A stretch of DNA of 46,337 nucleotides from Actinomycetota bacterium (GTDB taxonomy: Bacteria > Actinomycetota > Acidimicrobiia > Acidimicrobiales > Ilumatobacteraceae), in assembly GCA_009701715.1 (NCBI GenBank), contig WLJO01000017.1, forward strand, positions 1-46,337, read 5' to 3'. Below, piece by piece: positions 32,841-40,596 of the stretch. Every line of letters begins with the position of its first letter. Within the stretch, counting starts at the first letter, position 1. The position numbers and the translations under genes are program-made. The notes under the pieces are model-generated. The model made no database searches and had not been told where the DNA came from. It saw only the letters and a list, made by a program, of their open reading frames with translations.

Positions 32841-32842
32841 AT
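32837..32842 (+). promoter_or_regulatory. -10 element of the PadR-Mop regulator gene
   Basis: A perfect TATAAT lies 40 bases before the regulator's ATG (32882), overlapping the end of the inverted repeat by four bases. No good -35 is seen 17 bases upstream. GGAG before the ATG provides a ribosome site. Confidence 0.5.
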
Positions 32843-32881
32843 CAACTCATTGACTGACGTATCGCTGGAGGGGTTCTCGAG

Positions 32882-33670
32882 ATGGCAACACGACGTGACC
32901 AGCCCTCCAACCTCGCGGAACTCGTCTGCCTCACCCTCGTCATCCAGGGCGCTGAGCACGGCTGGGCCATCGGGTCGCAACTCGCGCCGGACGGCCCACT
33001 CGGTTCGATCTGGTCGCTGAGTAGACCACTGACGTACCGGGCAATCGAGTCGTTGGTGGAACAGGGGCTCGTCACGCGCTCGGGCGCCCAGCCCGGCCGC
33101 GGGCGGGAACGGTCGCTGCTGCAGCCGACCGCTGTGGGCAGAACAACGTCTGAGCGCTGGCTGGGTACGCCGGCCGAGCACCTTCGCGACCTCCGTACTG
33201 AGTTGTTGCTCAAGCTCACGCTGCGCCAACGGGCAGGCCAACCGATTGAGCCCCTGCTGGATGCCCAGGAGCGAGCGCTGCAACCCGCCTTCGACGCCAT
33301 CGCGCAGCGCGATCCGGGCGGCGATCTCATCGCCCTCTGGCGCCAGGAGAACGCCCGGGCAGCCCGGCGCTTCCTCCGACAGGCCCGAGAGGCCCAGCAC
33401 GCGCGGGACGGTGTGGCGGTTTCGCGTCGCCCCGAGGTCCGCCTCAGCGCGAGAAACCAGTTGAGGGTCACGATTGACAGCATCGCCCGCGGCGACGTGA
33501 TGACCAGCGTGAAGGCGCTGCTCCCCGACGGTCAGCGGCTGACTGCGGCGATCACCAGCGATGCCGTGGACGAACTCGACCTGGCTGCGGGGGACGAGGT
33601 GGTGATGATCGTGAAATCCACCGAGATCATGGTTGCCAAGGCCGAGGGCGCACCGGGTCCGTACGGCTAG
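32882..33670 (+). CDS. PadR-type winged helix fused to a molbindin (Mop) domain; ModE-like regulator
   Basis: 262 residues. The N-terminal ~90 residues are a PadR-like winged helix (LAELVCLTLVIQGAEHGWAIGSQL...LTYRAIESLVEQGLVTR...GRERSLLQPTAVGR), followed by helical residues to ~185. The C-terminal 188-256 is a Mop domain: LSARNQLRVTIDSIARGDVM, LTAAITSDAVDELDLAAGDEVVMIVKSTEIMV, as in ModE and ModC. Divergent from modABC, with an inverted repeat between. The natural reading is a molybdate-sensing repressor of modABC that uses a PadR instead of a ModE HTH. Overlaps the convergent SDR stop by four bases. Confidence 0.88.
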   Translation: MATRRDQPSNLAELVCLTLVIQGAEHGWAIGSQLAPDGPLGSIWSLSRPLTYRAIESLVEQGLVTRSGAQPGRGRERSLLQPTAVGRTTSERWLGTPAEHLRDLRTELLLKLTLRQRAGQPIEPLLDAQERALQPAFDAIAQRDPGGDLIALWRQENARAARRFLRQAREAQHARDGVAVSRRPEVRLSARNQLRVTIDSIARGDVMTSVKALLPDGQRLTAAITSDAVDELDLAAGDEVVMIVKSTEIMVAKAEGAPGPYG

Positions 33671-34635
33671 ACCGAGATCTGGCTGGAGCACCAGTCCCAG
33701 AGCGCTTGCCTTCGCTCCGGGGTGTCCGAGCGCTTGGTGAACCCGAGCCGGTGGATCGGTCGCCGCTCGCGATCGTGCCAGAACCCACCATTCGACTCGA
33801 GCGGCGCGCCATCGTCGGCGGCAAGCCACAGCGCGGTGTCCGCACCCTGCTCAACGGTCCGCAGCAAGGGGCGCATCACGCGCCGGAAGGCCGGGAGCGA
33901 CTCCTGCACACCGGGTGTGTCTGCCCAACCGGGATGGACGGCGTGGAAGTGGACACCCTGCCCGGGGTGGTGCTGTGCCCAGAGTTCGTTGAGGGTGACC
34001 TGTGCGCGCTTGGCCCGGGCGTACTGCTCGGCGCCGCGGTAGTCCTCGCCCATCTCGAGGTCCTCCACGCGCAGCGGTGACGCGTACATTCCGCCGGAGG
34101 ACATCGTGATCACACGTGACGGGGCACTGGCACGCAAGCGATCGAGGAGCAACGACGTGAGCAGGAACGGACCAAGCACCTGGGCCGCAACCGTGGACTC
34201 GTGCCCCTCGGAATTGAGCATCCGGGTTGGGGCAAGTGCCCCCGCGTTGTGCACCAACACGTCCACCCGCTCGTGGCGGGCCAGGAGTTCGGCTGCTCCC
34301 CGACGGATCTCATCGGGTTCGGACATGTCGGAAACCACGACATCGAGGGTGGCATTGCCGGTCGAGCGCGCGATTGCGTCGCGCGCGTCCTCTGTCCTGC
34401 CAGACGAGCGACCCCAGAGCACCACCGTTGCACCGCAACGGGCGAGGGTCTCGGCCATCGAGCGGCCGAGGCCCGAGGTTGCTCCGGTGACCACCACGGT
34501 GCGACCGGTGAGGCTGTACTGATCGACCGGGCGCCAGTGCTCGAGGCGGGAGCGCACGTCGTAACCAACCCGGGTGAAGCTCGTGACAATCGGGATCTCG
34601 ATCGCTGAGTCCGCAACATGCTTCCAGTCGACCAT
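33667..34635 (-). CDS. Short-chain dehydrogenase/reductase (retinol dehydrogenase-like)
   Basis: 322 residues from ATG 34635; the frame runs on upstream as antisense of the dioxygenase gene. The cofactor site is TGATSGLG (50-57), VLVHNAGALAP is the NAG block, and ITMSSGGMY with YARAK gives the Ser-Tyr-Lys active site. The long N-terminal lead (ahead of residue 44) and the late HAVHPGWADTPGV match DHRS/retinol dehydrogenase-like SDRs. Only 30 bases separate its start from the divergent dioxygenase start, so both messages probably have little or no leader. Substrate unknown. Confidence 0.9.
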   Translation of the reverse strand: MVDWKHVADSAIEIPIVTSFTRVGYDVRSRLEHWRPVDQYSLTGRTVVVTGATSGLGRSMAETLARCGATVVLWGRSSGRTEDARDAIARSTGNATLDVVVSDMSEPDEIRRGAAELLARHERVDVLVHNAGALAPTRMLNSEGHESTVAAQVLGPFLLTSLLLDRLRASAPSRVITMSSGGMYASPLRVEDLEMGEDYRGAEQYARAKRAQVTLNELWAQHHPGQGVHFHAVHPGWADTPGVQESLPAFRRVMRPLLRTVEQGADTALWLAADDGAPLESNGGFWHDRERRPIHRLGFTKRSDTPERRQALWDWCSSQISV

Positions 34636-34665
34636 CGTCCCAGTGTGCCCGCTACCGTCACGAAC

Positions 34666-35445
34666 GTGACGACCGATCTCATGCCGGCCGTGTTCATCGG
34701 TCACGGCAGCCCGATGAACACGCTCGAGCACAACCGCTACACCGAGCTGTGGAACTCGTTCGGCTCGTCGGTCCCCGGGCCGCGCGCCGTGCTGTCCGTG
34801 TCGGCGCATTGGTTCATCAACGCAACTGCCGTCACCGCAATGGCGCAGCCCAAGACCATCCATGACTTCTTTGGCTTCCCCGACGAACTGTTCGCCTTCG
34901 AGTATGCAGCACCCGGCTCACCCGAAATCGCGCAGGAGATCGCCGACACGGTTGCCCCGGCGTGGGTTGGCGCGGACCGGGACAGCTGGGGCCTCGACCA
35001 CGGCACCTGGTCGGTGCTCGCGCACATATACCCGAACGCCGACGTGCCGGTGCTGCAACTGTCCATCAACGCTGCTGCACCTGCCGATTACCACGTGCAA
35101 CTCGGCGCGGCGCTGGCCCCACTGCGCGCGCAGGGCATCCTCGTCATCGGCAGCGGCAATGTGGTGCACAATCTCGGTCGCCTTGACTGGGCGAGCCCAG
35201 ACGCTGCCTACGACTGGGCGCAGTCCTTCGACGAGGAGGCCGAGCGAATCATGACCGAGGAACCGGGTGACGTGCTCTCGCTGCTCGAGCACCCGGCGTA
35301 CTCGCTGGCTGCACCGACACCCGAACACTTTGTCCCACTGCTCTACCTCGCAGGGCTCGCCAATGCTGCAGGGACGACATGCGAGAAACTCATCGGCGGG
35401 TACGCGCTCGGGTCGCTGTCGATGACGTCGTACGTCGTGCGCTGA
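34666..35445 (+). CDS. DODA-type extradiol ring-opening dioxygenase (LigB/YgiD family)
   Basis: 259 residues from GTG 34666 (ATG 34681 is the alternative; both give the same core). LigB-type blocks: MPAVFIGHGSPMN, VLSVSAHWF, LDHGTWSVLAHIYP, PVLQLSINA, VIGSGNVVHNLG. The His residues in GHGSP, SAHW, DHGTW and VVHN are the expected zinc/iron ligands and acid/base of DODA-type 4,5-dioxygenases. It opens catechol-type rings between or next to hydroxyls, or acts on a related phenol. The hydratase-like gene 0.3 kb downstream would fit a meta-cleavage route. Confidence 0.92.
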   Translation: MTTDLMPAVFIGHGSPMNTLEHNRYTELWNSFGSSVPGPRAVLSVSAHWFINATAVTAMAQPKTIHDFFGFPDELFAFEYAAPGSPEIAQEIADTVAPAWVGADRDSWGLDHGTWSVLAHIYPNADVPVLQLSINAAAPADYHVQLGAALAPLRAQGILVIGSGNVVHNLGRLDWASPDAAYDWAQSFDEEAERIMTEEPGDVLSLLEHPAYSLAAPTPEHFVPLLYLAGLANAAGTTCEKLIGGYALGSLSMTSYVVR

Positions 35446-35462
35446 CCCGAAACGCCGGGCAG

Positions 35463-35657
35463 TCAGGCCTCGATGTGGATGGCGCGCTCGGGGCAATTGC
35501 CCTCGGCCCGGCGCACCTTGGCCTCGAGCGCTACCGGGATGTCCCCGGTGATCAGCACCACCGAGTTGCCGTAGTCGTCTGCCCCGAACACCTCGGGCGC
35601 TGCGATACCGCACATCTGGTGGCCCTGGCAACGATCTCCATCAACGGTTACTCGCAT
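35463..35657 (-). CDS. 3Fe-4S-type ferredoxin of P450 systems
   Basis: 64 residues; ATG preceded by AAAGGGGG. The cluster motif is CQGHQMC near the N-terminus and NCPERAI near the C-terminus. His in the CxxHxxC position is characteristic of the single-cluster ferredoxins that feed actinobacterial P450s. It may also serve a Rieske oxygenase. The P450 fragment at 25 kb is dead and no intact P450 is in the window, so its partner lies elsewhere. It converges with the dioxygenase gene. Confidence 0.93.
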   Translation of the reverse strand: MRVTVDGDRCQGHQMCGIAAPEVFGADDYGNSVVLITGDIPVALEAKVRRAEGNCPERAIHIEA

Positions 35658-35757
35658 TGGTTCCCCCTTTGAATGCCGTCATGTTACGCCGGGGGCCCGG
35701 GGTGCCGCTCCACCACGGATGATCCGGATAGGTTCGGCAGCCGAGGAGCACGAGCGG

Positions 35758-36546
35758 ATGTACGACAACAACGAAATCGCAATTGCTATCGAGGAAGCCC
35801 GGCGCAGCGCCACCACCCTGCGGCCCTTCACCGAGCAGGATCCCCTGCTCACCCTCGACGACGCCTACGACGTGATGCAGCGTGCATCCATTGCGCGCTC
35901 GATCTCCACGGGAGCACGGCCCGTCGGCCGCAAGATCGGCTTTACCAACACCACGATCTGGGACCTCTACGGCGTGTATGCGCCGATCTGGGGATGGATG
36001 TACGACGACTCGCTGGAACTCTGCAGCCAGGGCGAGGGGACCGTTGCTGCAGACACGCTGTGCCAACCGAGGTCCGAGCCAGAAATCGTGTTCCGGCTGT
36101 CGGCGGACGTCCCCTCAGGAGCGAGCACCGAGCAGATCGCGGACTCCATCGAGTGGGTGGCCTTCGGCTTTGAGGTGGTGCAGTGCCACTTCCCTGCATG
36201 GAAGGTCACCGCCATAGATTCCGTCATCGACGGATCGCTGCACGGAGCGTCACGCGTCGGGGCCCAGGTGGCACCGTGGGGAACGATGATCGAGGATCTC
36301 GAGCGCTTCACACTTCGACTGCTCCGCAACGGTTCGGTCATCGATACTGGCTATGGATCCAATGTGCTCGGCAGTCCGTTGTACGCCATCGCCCACCTCG
36401 CCCGTACCGCCGCGGTCCCACTGCACGCCGGGGAAATCATTACCACCGGAACTGTCACCGACGCAGCCTGGGCCTCCGCCGGCGAGACCTACACCGTTCA
36501 GATCGACGGCCTCCCACTCGAGCCACTGACGTTGCGCTACGTCTAG
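35758..36546 (+). CDS. 2-keto-4-pentenoate hydratase-like protein (MhpD family)
   Basis: 262 residues from ATG 35758 with GAGGAG upstream; ATG 35719 adds 13 residues but has no ribosome site. MhpD-type blocks are RKIGFTNTTIWDLYGVYAPIWG, SEPEIVFRL (metal-binding Glu pair), GFEVVQCHFPAWKV, and the C-terminal LHAGEIITTGTVTDAA. Family members add water to 2-hydroxy-dienoates or decarboxylate 4-oxalocrotonate in meta-cleavage pathways. Placement beside a DODA-type dioxygenase supports a ring-cleavage role, though the exact reaction cannot be told. Confidence 0.88.
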   Translation: MYDNNEIAIAIEEARRSATTLRPFTEQDPLLTLDDAYDVMQRASIARSISTGARPVGRKIGFTNTTIWDLYGVYAPIWGWMYDDSLELCSQGEGTVAADTLCQPRSEPEIVFRLSADVPSGASTEQIADSIEWVAFGFEVVQCHFPAWKVTAIDSVIDGSLHGASRVGAQVAPWGTMIEDLERFTLRLLRNGSVIDTGYGSNVLGSPLYAIAHLARTAAVPLHAGEIITTGTVTDAAWASAGETYTVQIDGLPLEPLTLRYV

Positions 36547-36586
36547 GACGACGTGGCTCGGCCCGGCGTCGCTTGATTGCTCGAAC

Positions 36587-37261
36587 TCACTCAGGCTTGA
36601 CGAGCAGGGGCCCGAGCGCTTCGCCCAGAACCGCCTCCCAACGCTCACCTTCGTCGGGCTCGATTCCTGCGGTCTGCAGCAGGCGCCGACCCAAGGTGAG
36701 GCACTGAGCGAAGAGTGTCAGCGAGCGGGCATCAAGATCGCTTCGGACGACACCGAATTGTTGGCCGATCTCCATGGTCTGCACGGCGCTCGCGAACATT
36801 TCCTGCACGAGATCGCTCCAGACCTGATCCGCAACAGCGCTCGACGACGCTGCCGCGAGCACGCGCACAAGATCCTGGGTCTCCTCGAGCGAGAACCCCG
36901 ATCGGAGGCCAACATAGACCGGCCCCCCGAGGATGGATCGCCTGCCGGTGCCGCTGCTCAAGCGCTCGAGCGCTTCGGGAATCTCCACCTCGTGCCGCTG
37001 CCTGGCCGCATCGCGAAGCCGACCGGCCAACGCCACAGCGAGGAGTTCGTCCATGTTTCTGAAGTTGCTATAAATCGCACCGGTGGTCACGCCGGCCGCA
37101 AGCGCGACGTCCTGCACCTTCGCGGCACCGAAGCCGTCTCGATCGATGACCTCGAGCGCCGCTTCCAGGAGGCGCTGTCGGGTGGATTCACCGGCCCGTG
37201 ATCGGGCTATTCCTCGACTCTCGTCGAGGGATTTTGGAGGAAGTTCGCGGCCGCCTGACAT
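36587..37261 (-). CDS. TetR-family regulator
   Basis: 224 residues from ATG 37261. The HTH is STRQRLLEAALEVIDRDGFGAAKVQDVALAAGVTTGAIYSNFRNMDELLAVAL, preceded by a 30-residue basic lead. The C-terminal domain is intact and ends GPLLVKPE. It converges with the hydratase gene and is divergent from thrH with a 49-base gap, so either may be its target. No clear symmetric operator was found in that gap. Ligand unknown. Confidence 0.9.
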   Translation of the reverse strand: MSGGRELPPKSLDESRGIARSRAGESTRQRLLEAALEVIDRDGFGAAKVQDVALAAGVTTGAIYSNFRNMDELLAVALAGRLRDAARQRHEVEIPEALERLSSGTGRRSILGGPVYVGLRSGFSLEETQDLVRVLAAASSSAVADQVWSDLVQEMFASAVQTMEIGQQFGVVRSDLDARSLTLFAQCLTLGRRLLQTAGIEPDEGERWEAVLGEALGPLLVKPE

Positions 37262-37310
37262 ACGAAATAACCTACCCCTTTGCCTTTGTCCGAAACGAGT
37301 GAGTTGCACC

Positions 37311-37919
37311 ATGCCCCAGCAGTCCATCGTGACCCTCGATGTCGAGGGCGTCCTTGTTCCCGAGATCTGGATCGCCGTGTCCGAGCGCACCGGCATCGCC
37401 GAGTTGCGCCGTACGACACGTGACGAGCCCGACTACGACAGACTCATGCGGTTCCGGCTCAATCTTCTTGCCCAGCACGGTCTGAAGATGTCCACGATCG
37501 CTGACGTCATCGCTGGCATGGGCCCGCTTCCCGGCGCACGCGAGTTCCTCGACGATCTGCGCAGCCGCACCCAGGTCATCCTGCTGTCGGACACCTTCGA
37601 GCAATTTGGGAGGCCGCTCATGGAACAGCTCGGCTGGCCCACCATCCTGTGCCACCAACTCGTCGTCGAGGACGACCGGATCGTCAACTACCAGTTGCGC
37701 ATGGCGGATCAGAAGCGACACGCTGTGCGAGCGTTGAAGGGGCTCAACTACCGCGTGGCAGCCGCCGGCGATTCCTACAACGACACTGCGATGCTCGCTG
37801 AGGCCGACGCCGGTTTCCTGTTTCATGCCCCCGACAACGTGATCCGCGAGTTCCCACAGTTCACGGCGCTCGACACGTACGAGGAACTCTCGGCGCACCT
37901 GCTCGCCGCCATCGCCTAG
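37311..37919 (+). CDS. thrH: ThrH: phosphoserine phosphatase / homoserine phosphotransferase
   Basis: 202 residues, the usual ThrH length. Strong matches to Pseudomonas ThrH throughout: TLDVEGVLVPEIWIAVSE (HAD motif I with Asp10 and Glu12), RLMRFRLNLLAQHGLKM, ILLSDTFEQFGRPLM (motif II), GDSYNDTAMLAEADAGFLFHAP and NVIREFPQF. It dephosphorylates phosphoserine and can transfer the phosphate to homoserine in the cytoplasm. Best known from pseudomonads; its presence in an actinobacterium next to TetR may reflect transfer. Standalone, with ATG 37311. Confidence 0.92.
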   Translation: MPQQSIVTLDVEGVLVPEIWIAVSERTGIAELRRTTRDEPDYDRLMRFRLNLLAQHGLKMSTIADVIAGMGPLPGAREFLDDLRSRTQVILLSDTFEQFGRPLMEQLGWPTILCHQLVVEDDRIVNYQLRMADQKRHAVRALKGLNYRVAAAGDSYNDTAMLAEADAGFLFHAPDNVIREFPQFTALDTYEELSAHLLAAIA

Positions 37920-37999
37920 TCCCGCCGGAGCGCAACCCCCCCCCGGCGAAGCCGACTCCCGGTCCATCACCTCCGCGCGTGGGGTGCGACAATGGGAAC

Positions 38000-39250
38000 A
38001 TGATCAACGCTGAGTCCGTGCGGTCCGAGGTGCGGGCCTGGTTGGGGGCCAACTGGGACGAGAACCGCCCCCTCCGCGAATGGCGCGACCTCCTCGCGGA
38101 CTCCGGTTGGGGTTGCCCTGCCTGGCCGGTGGAGTGGTTCGGGCGGGGGCTCAGCCCGTCGCTCGCCGCGGTGGTGGACTCCGAGTTCGATCGCATCGAG
38201 GCAGTCGGCGTGGCCGGTGGTGGCGCGATGTCCCTCGCCGCCCCCACAATCCTCGAGCACGGATCCGACGATGTGAAGTCGCGGTTGCTCCGTCCCGCGC
38301 TCACCGGTCAGCACCGCTGGTGCCAGTTGTTCAGCGAGCCGGGCAACGGCTCGGACCTCGCGGGCCTCACCACGCGGGCGGAGCTGGACGGCGACGAGTG
38401 GGTGATTACAGGCCAGAAGCTGTGGACCACCGGTGCCGTGAAGGCGGACTGGGCGATCCTCGTGGCCCGCACCAACTTCGACGTGCCCAAGCACAAGGGC
38501 ATTACCTACTTCGTCATCGACATGCACCAACCCGGTATCGAGGTGCGGCCCCTCATGCAGATGAACCGGTATGCGTCGTTCAACGAGGTGTTCCTCACCG
38601 AGGCACGCGTGCCGACGCACAACGTGATCGGCGCAGTGGGTGAGGGCTGGCGCGTTGCGTTGGCAACGCTCGCCCACGAGCGGAGCCTGCCGAGTACCCG
38701 AGCGTTCCAGGCGGGAACGAACCGCACGGGCCGATGCCGTGACGAAGCCGTTGCCGAGGCGACCGACTACTTCAAGACCTACGTCTGGTACCCACAGCGT
38801 GCCGGACGGGCGGACCTCACCATCCCCCGGGCCCAGGCGGCGGGTGTAATCGACGACCCCGTGATCCGCGATGCACTCATGCGCCTGCGCTGCCTCGACC
38901 AGACGGCGAAGTGGACGGCCCAGCGCGCCAGAGCGGCACGACTCGCCGGCAAGCCACCCGGACCCGAGGGTTCGATCGGCAAGTTGGTCGGCAGCCACAT
39001 CGCCCGGATGTCCGCTGACGTCCACGCCAGGATCGCTGGCGCAGACGGCATGCTCAGCGGGACCGATGCGCCGCTCGACGGCCTGATCCACGAGATCCTC
39101 ATCTCGGTACCCGGGCAGTCCATTGCCGGGGGCACCGACGAGATCCAGCGCAACATCCTCGGTGAACGCTCCCTCGGGCTGCCCAAGGAACCTTCGGTGG
39201 ATGCAGACATCGCCTTCCGACAGGTGCGGACCAACCCAGACCGCCACTGA
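38000..39250 (+). CDS. Acyl-CoA dehydrogenase
   Basis: 416 residues from ATG 38000. ACAD blocks: WCQLFSEPGNGSDLAGL, EWVITGQKLWTTGAVKADWAILVART, GEGWRVALATLAHER, and the C-terminal ISVPGQSIAGGTDEIQRNILGERSLGLPKEP. FAD-dependent alpha-beta oxidation of an acyl-CoA is expected; the style is that of the large-chain/steroid (FadE-like) actinobacterial group. It stands alone between thrH and the CLC channel, and shares no close sequence with the ACAD at 23.7 kb. Substrate not identifiable. Confidence 0.93.
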   Translation: MINAESVRSEVRAWLGANWDENRPLREWRDLLADSGWGCPAWPVEWFGRGLSPSLAAVVDSEFDRIEAVGVAGGGAMSLAAPTILEHGSDDVKSRLLRPALTGQHRWCQLFSEPGNGSDLAGLTTRAELDGDEWVITGQKLWTTGAVKADWAILVARTNFDVPKHKGITYFVIDMHQPGIEVRPLMQMNRYASFNEVFLTEARVPTHNVIGAVGEGWRVALATLAHERSLPSTRAFQAGTNRTGRCRDEAVAEATDYFKTYVWYPQRAGRADLTIPRAQAAGVIDDPVIRDALMRLRCLDQTAKWTAQRARAARLAGKPPGPEGSIGKLVGSHIARMSADVHARIAGADGMLSGTDAPLDGLIHEILISVPGQSIAGGTDEIQRNILGERSLGLPKEPSVDADIAFRQVRTNPDRH

Positions 39251-39271
39251 CCTGCCCTGATCCCCCGCCGG

Positions 39272-39331
39272 AGTTCCTCGTCGTCGGGGCGATCGGCACG
39301 GAGGAACTACGGTTTCCCTCATGGGAAACCG
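39272..39331 (+). promoter_or_regulatory. Two stem-loops in the leader of the CLC-type channel gene
   Basis: AGTTCCTC (39272-39279) pairs with GAGGAACT (39301-39308). Then CGGTTTCCC (39310-39318) pairs with GGGAAACCG (39323-39331) around a 4-base loop. The second hairpin ends just before GGAGG and the GTG start (39335) and would restrict ribosome access. The first could instead be the terminator of the upstream gene. Regulation is inferred from the folding alone. Confidence 0.45.
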
Positions 39332-39334
39332 GAG

Positions 39335-40576
39335 GTGGGGCCACTGGCGCTGACCGCGCCGCGCATGCGGGCACTCGGCCTGCTTGCTGTGGTGACCGTG
39401 TGCTCGGCCTACGGCGCCGCCGGTGCGGTGTACGGGGTTGAGCACCTCCTTGACGCGATCGCGCGGGGCCCGGCAGCGCTGACCGTTGCGCTCCCTGCCG
39501 CGGGTCTGCTCGTGAGCACGTTCGTGCGCTCACTCGGGCCTACCCGCTCCGGCCCGTCGAGCATCGACGCCTACATGGACGCTTACCACGGACGCCACTA
39601 CGAGGACCGGCAGTACGCAGCAAGGACGGTCGGGGCGGGGGCCACCGTCGGCCTCGGCGGCGCGCTCGACCCGGTCGGACTCGCCGTCGTACTCGGTACG
39701 TGGTTCGGTTCGATCGGACGCCGACGCCTCGACAGCACCGGCCCGAGCCTTCTCGTTGTCGGCGCTGCGGCCGGGTTCGGTGCGGCACTGCACAGCCCGA
39801 TCGCCGGTGGCCTGCTCGCCGTCGAGATCCCGTTCCGCGAAGGCATGTCGTGGCGACGACTGCCGGCCGCACTGCTCGGCTCGGCCGCCGGTTACCTCGC
39901 CCGCAGCAGTATCGACGGCTTCCGCCTGCCCTGGTGGACCTCTGTCGGTGTCGTCGGGTTGCGCGACGTGCTGCTCGCGCTCGGCCTCGCCGTCGGCGCC
40001 GGCATCGCCAGTCGCGCAGTGTCCCTGCTCACCCGCACCGCCGAGACTGGCCTCGGACCGGTCTTTTCGCGCGAGCGCCACCATGTCGCCGTCGCTGCGG
40101 CGCTGCTCGTGCTGCTCGGTGTCCTCGCACGCATCGGGTTCAGTGGCGTACCGGTCCACCTCGGGCCGGGAACCATCTCCCTCGCCTGGGCCGCAACGGC
40201 GTCCGTTGCGGGCCACTGCGCCCTGCTCGCGCTGCGAGCCGCCGCCTCCGGGGTCACCATGCTCGGGCGCGGTGTGGGTGGGTTGATCATCCCCCTCCTC
40301 GTGCTCGGCTCGATCGCCGGCCAGGTGCTCGGACGGATCTTCGACGGCAACCTCGCTCTGCTGTCCGTCATCGGGGCAACCACGCTGCTCGGTGCCGGCT
40401 ATCGGGTTCCGCTCGCCGCCCTCGTATGGCTCGCCGAGTCCACGCACAGCCTCCCGGCCGTCGCGCTCGGCTGCGTCGTCGTGCTCATCACGCAGGCCGT
40501 CGGCGGCGGGCGCTCGGTCTCAACCGCCCAAAGAATCCATCCCGTGCCACCGGGGCGGCCGAGCACACCCTCCTGA
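39335..40576 (+). CDS. CLC-family chloride/anion channel or antiporter, atypical motifs
   Basis: 413 residues from GTG 39335 (ATG 39365 possible), with ten or more hydrophobic segments. CLC landmarks: FGAALHSPIAGGLLAVE corresponds to the helix after the gating glutamate (Glu164 in the last block), and GVTMLGRGVGGLIIPLLVLG to the GIFxP region. However, the GSGIP and GREGP filter motifs are not conserved; the corresponding segments read RSLGPTRSGPSS and LGGALDPVG, so ion selectivity and coupling may differ from classical CLCs. A pair of leader stem-loops precedes it. Confidence 0.8.
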   Translation: MGPLALTAPRMRALGLLAVVTVCSAYGAAGAVYGVEHLLDAIARGPAALTVALPAAGLLVSTFVRSLGPTRSGPSSIDAYMDAYHGRHYEDRQYAARTVGAGATVGLGGALDPVGLAVVLGTWFGSIGRRRLDSTGPSLLVVGAAAGFGAALHSPIAGGLLAVEIPFREGMSWRRLPAALLGSAAGYLARSSIDGFRLPWWTSVGVVGLRDVLLALGLAVGAGIASRAVSLLTRTAETGLGPVFSRERHHVAVAAALLVLLGVLARIGFSGVPVHLGPGTISLAWAATASVAGHCALLALRAAASGVTMLGRGVGGLIIPLLVLGSIAGQVLGRIFDGNLALLSVIGATTLLGAGYRVPLAALVWLAESTHSLPAVALGCVVVLITQAVGGGRSVSTAQRIHPVPPGRPSTPS

Positions 40577-40596
40577 AGCAGGCGTAACGTACGGCC

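Larger units (their letters stand above)
32818..32845 (-). promoter_or_regulatory. modABC promoter
   Basis: On the minus strand TTGATT (-35, 32845-32840) is followed after 16 bases by TATAGC (-10, 32823-32818), seven to nine bases before the modA ATG at 32809. The palindrome at 32820-32840 fills the space between the two elements and overlaps the -10, as expected for repression. Confidence 0.55.

Noticed and set aside
39250-39335. Fluoride riboswitch before the CLC gene
   Set aside because: The leader forms two hairpins, but the conserved core of the crcB motif and its pseudoknot are not visible.
37967-39445. 492-residue minus-strand open frame opposite the acyl-CoA dehydrogenase
   Set aside because: It is antisense of a clear ACAD, rich in Arg/Gly/His/Val with no domain; high-GC third positions keep it open.
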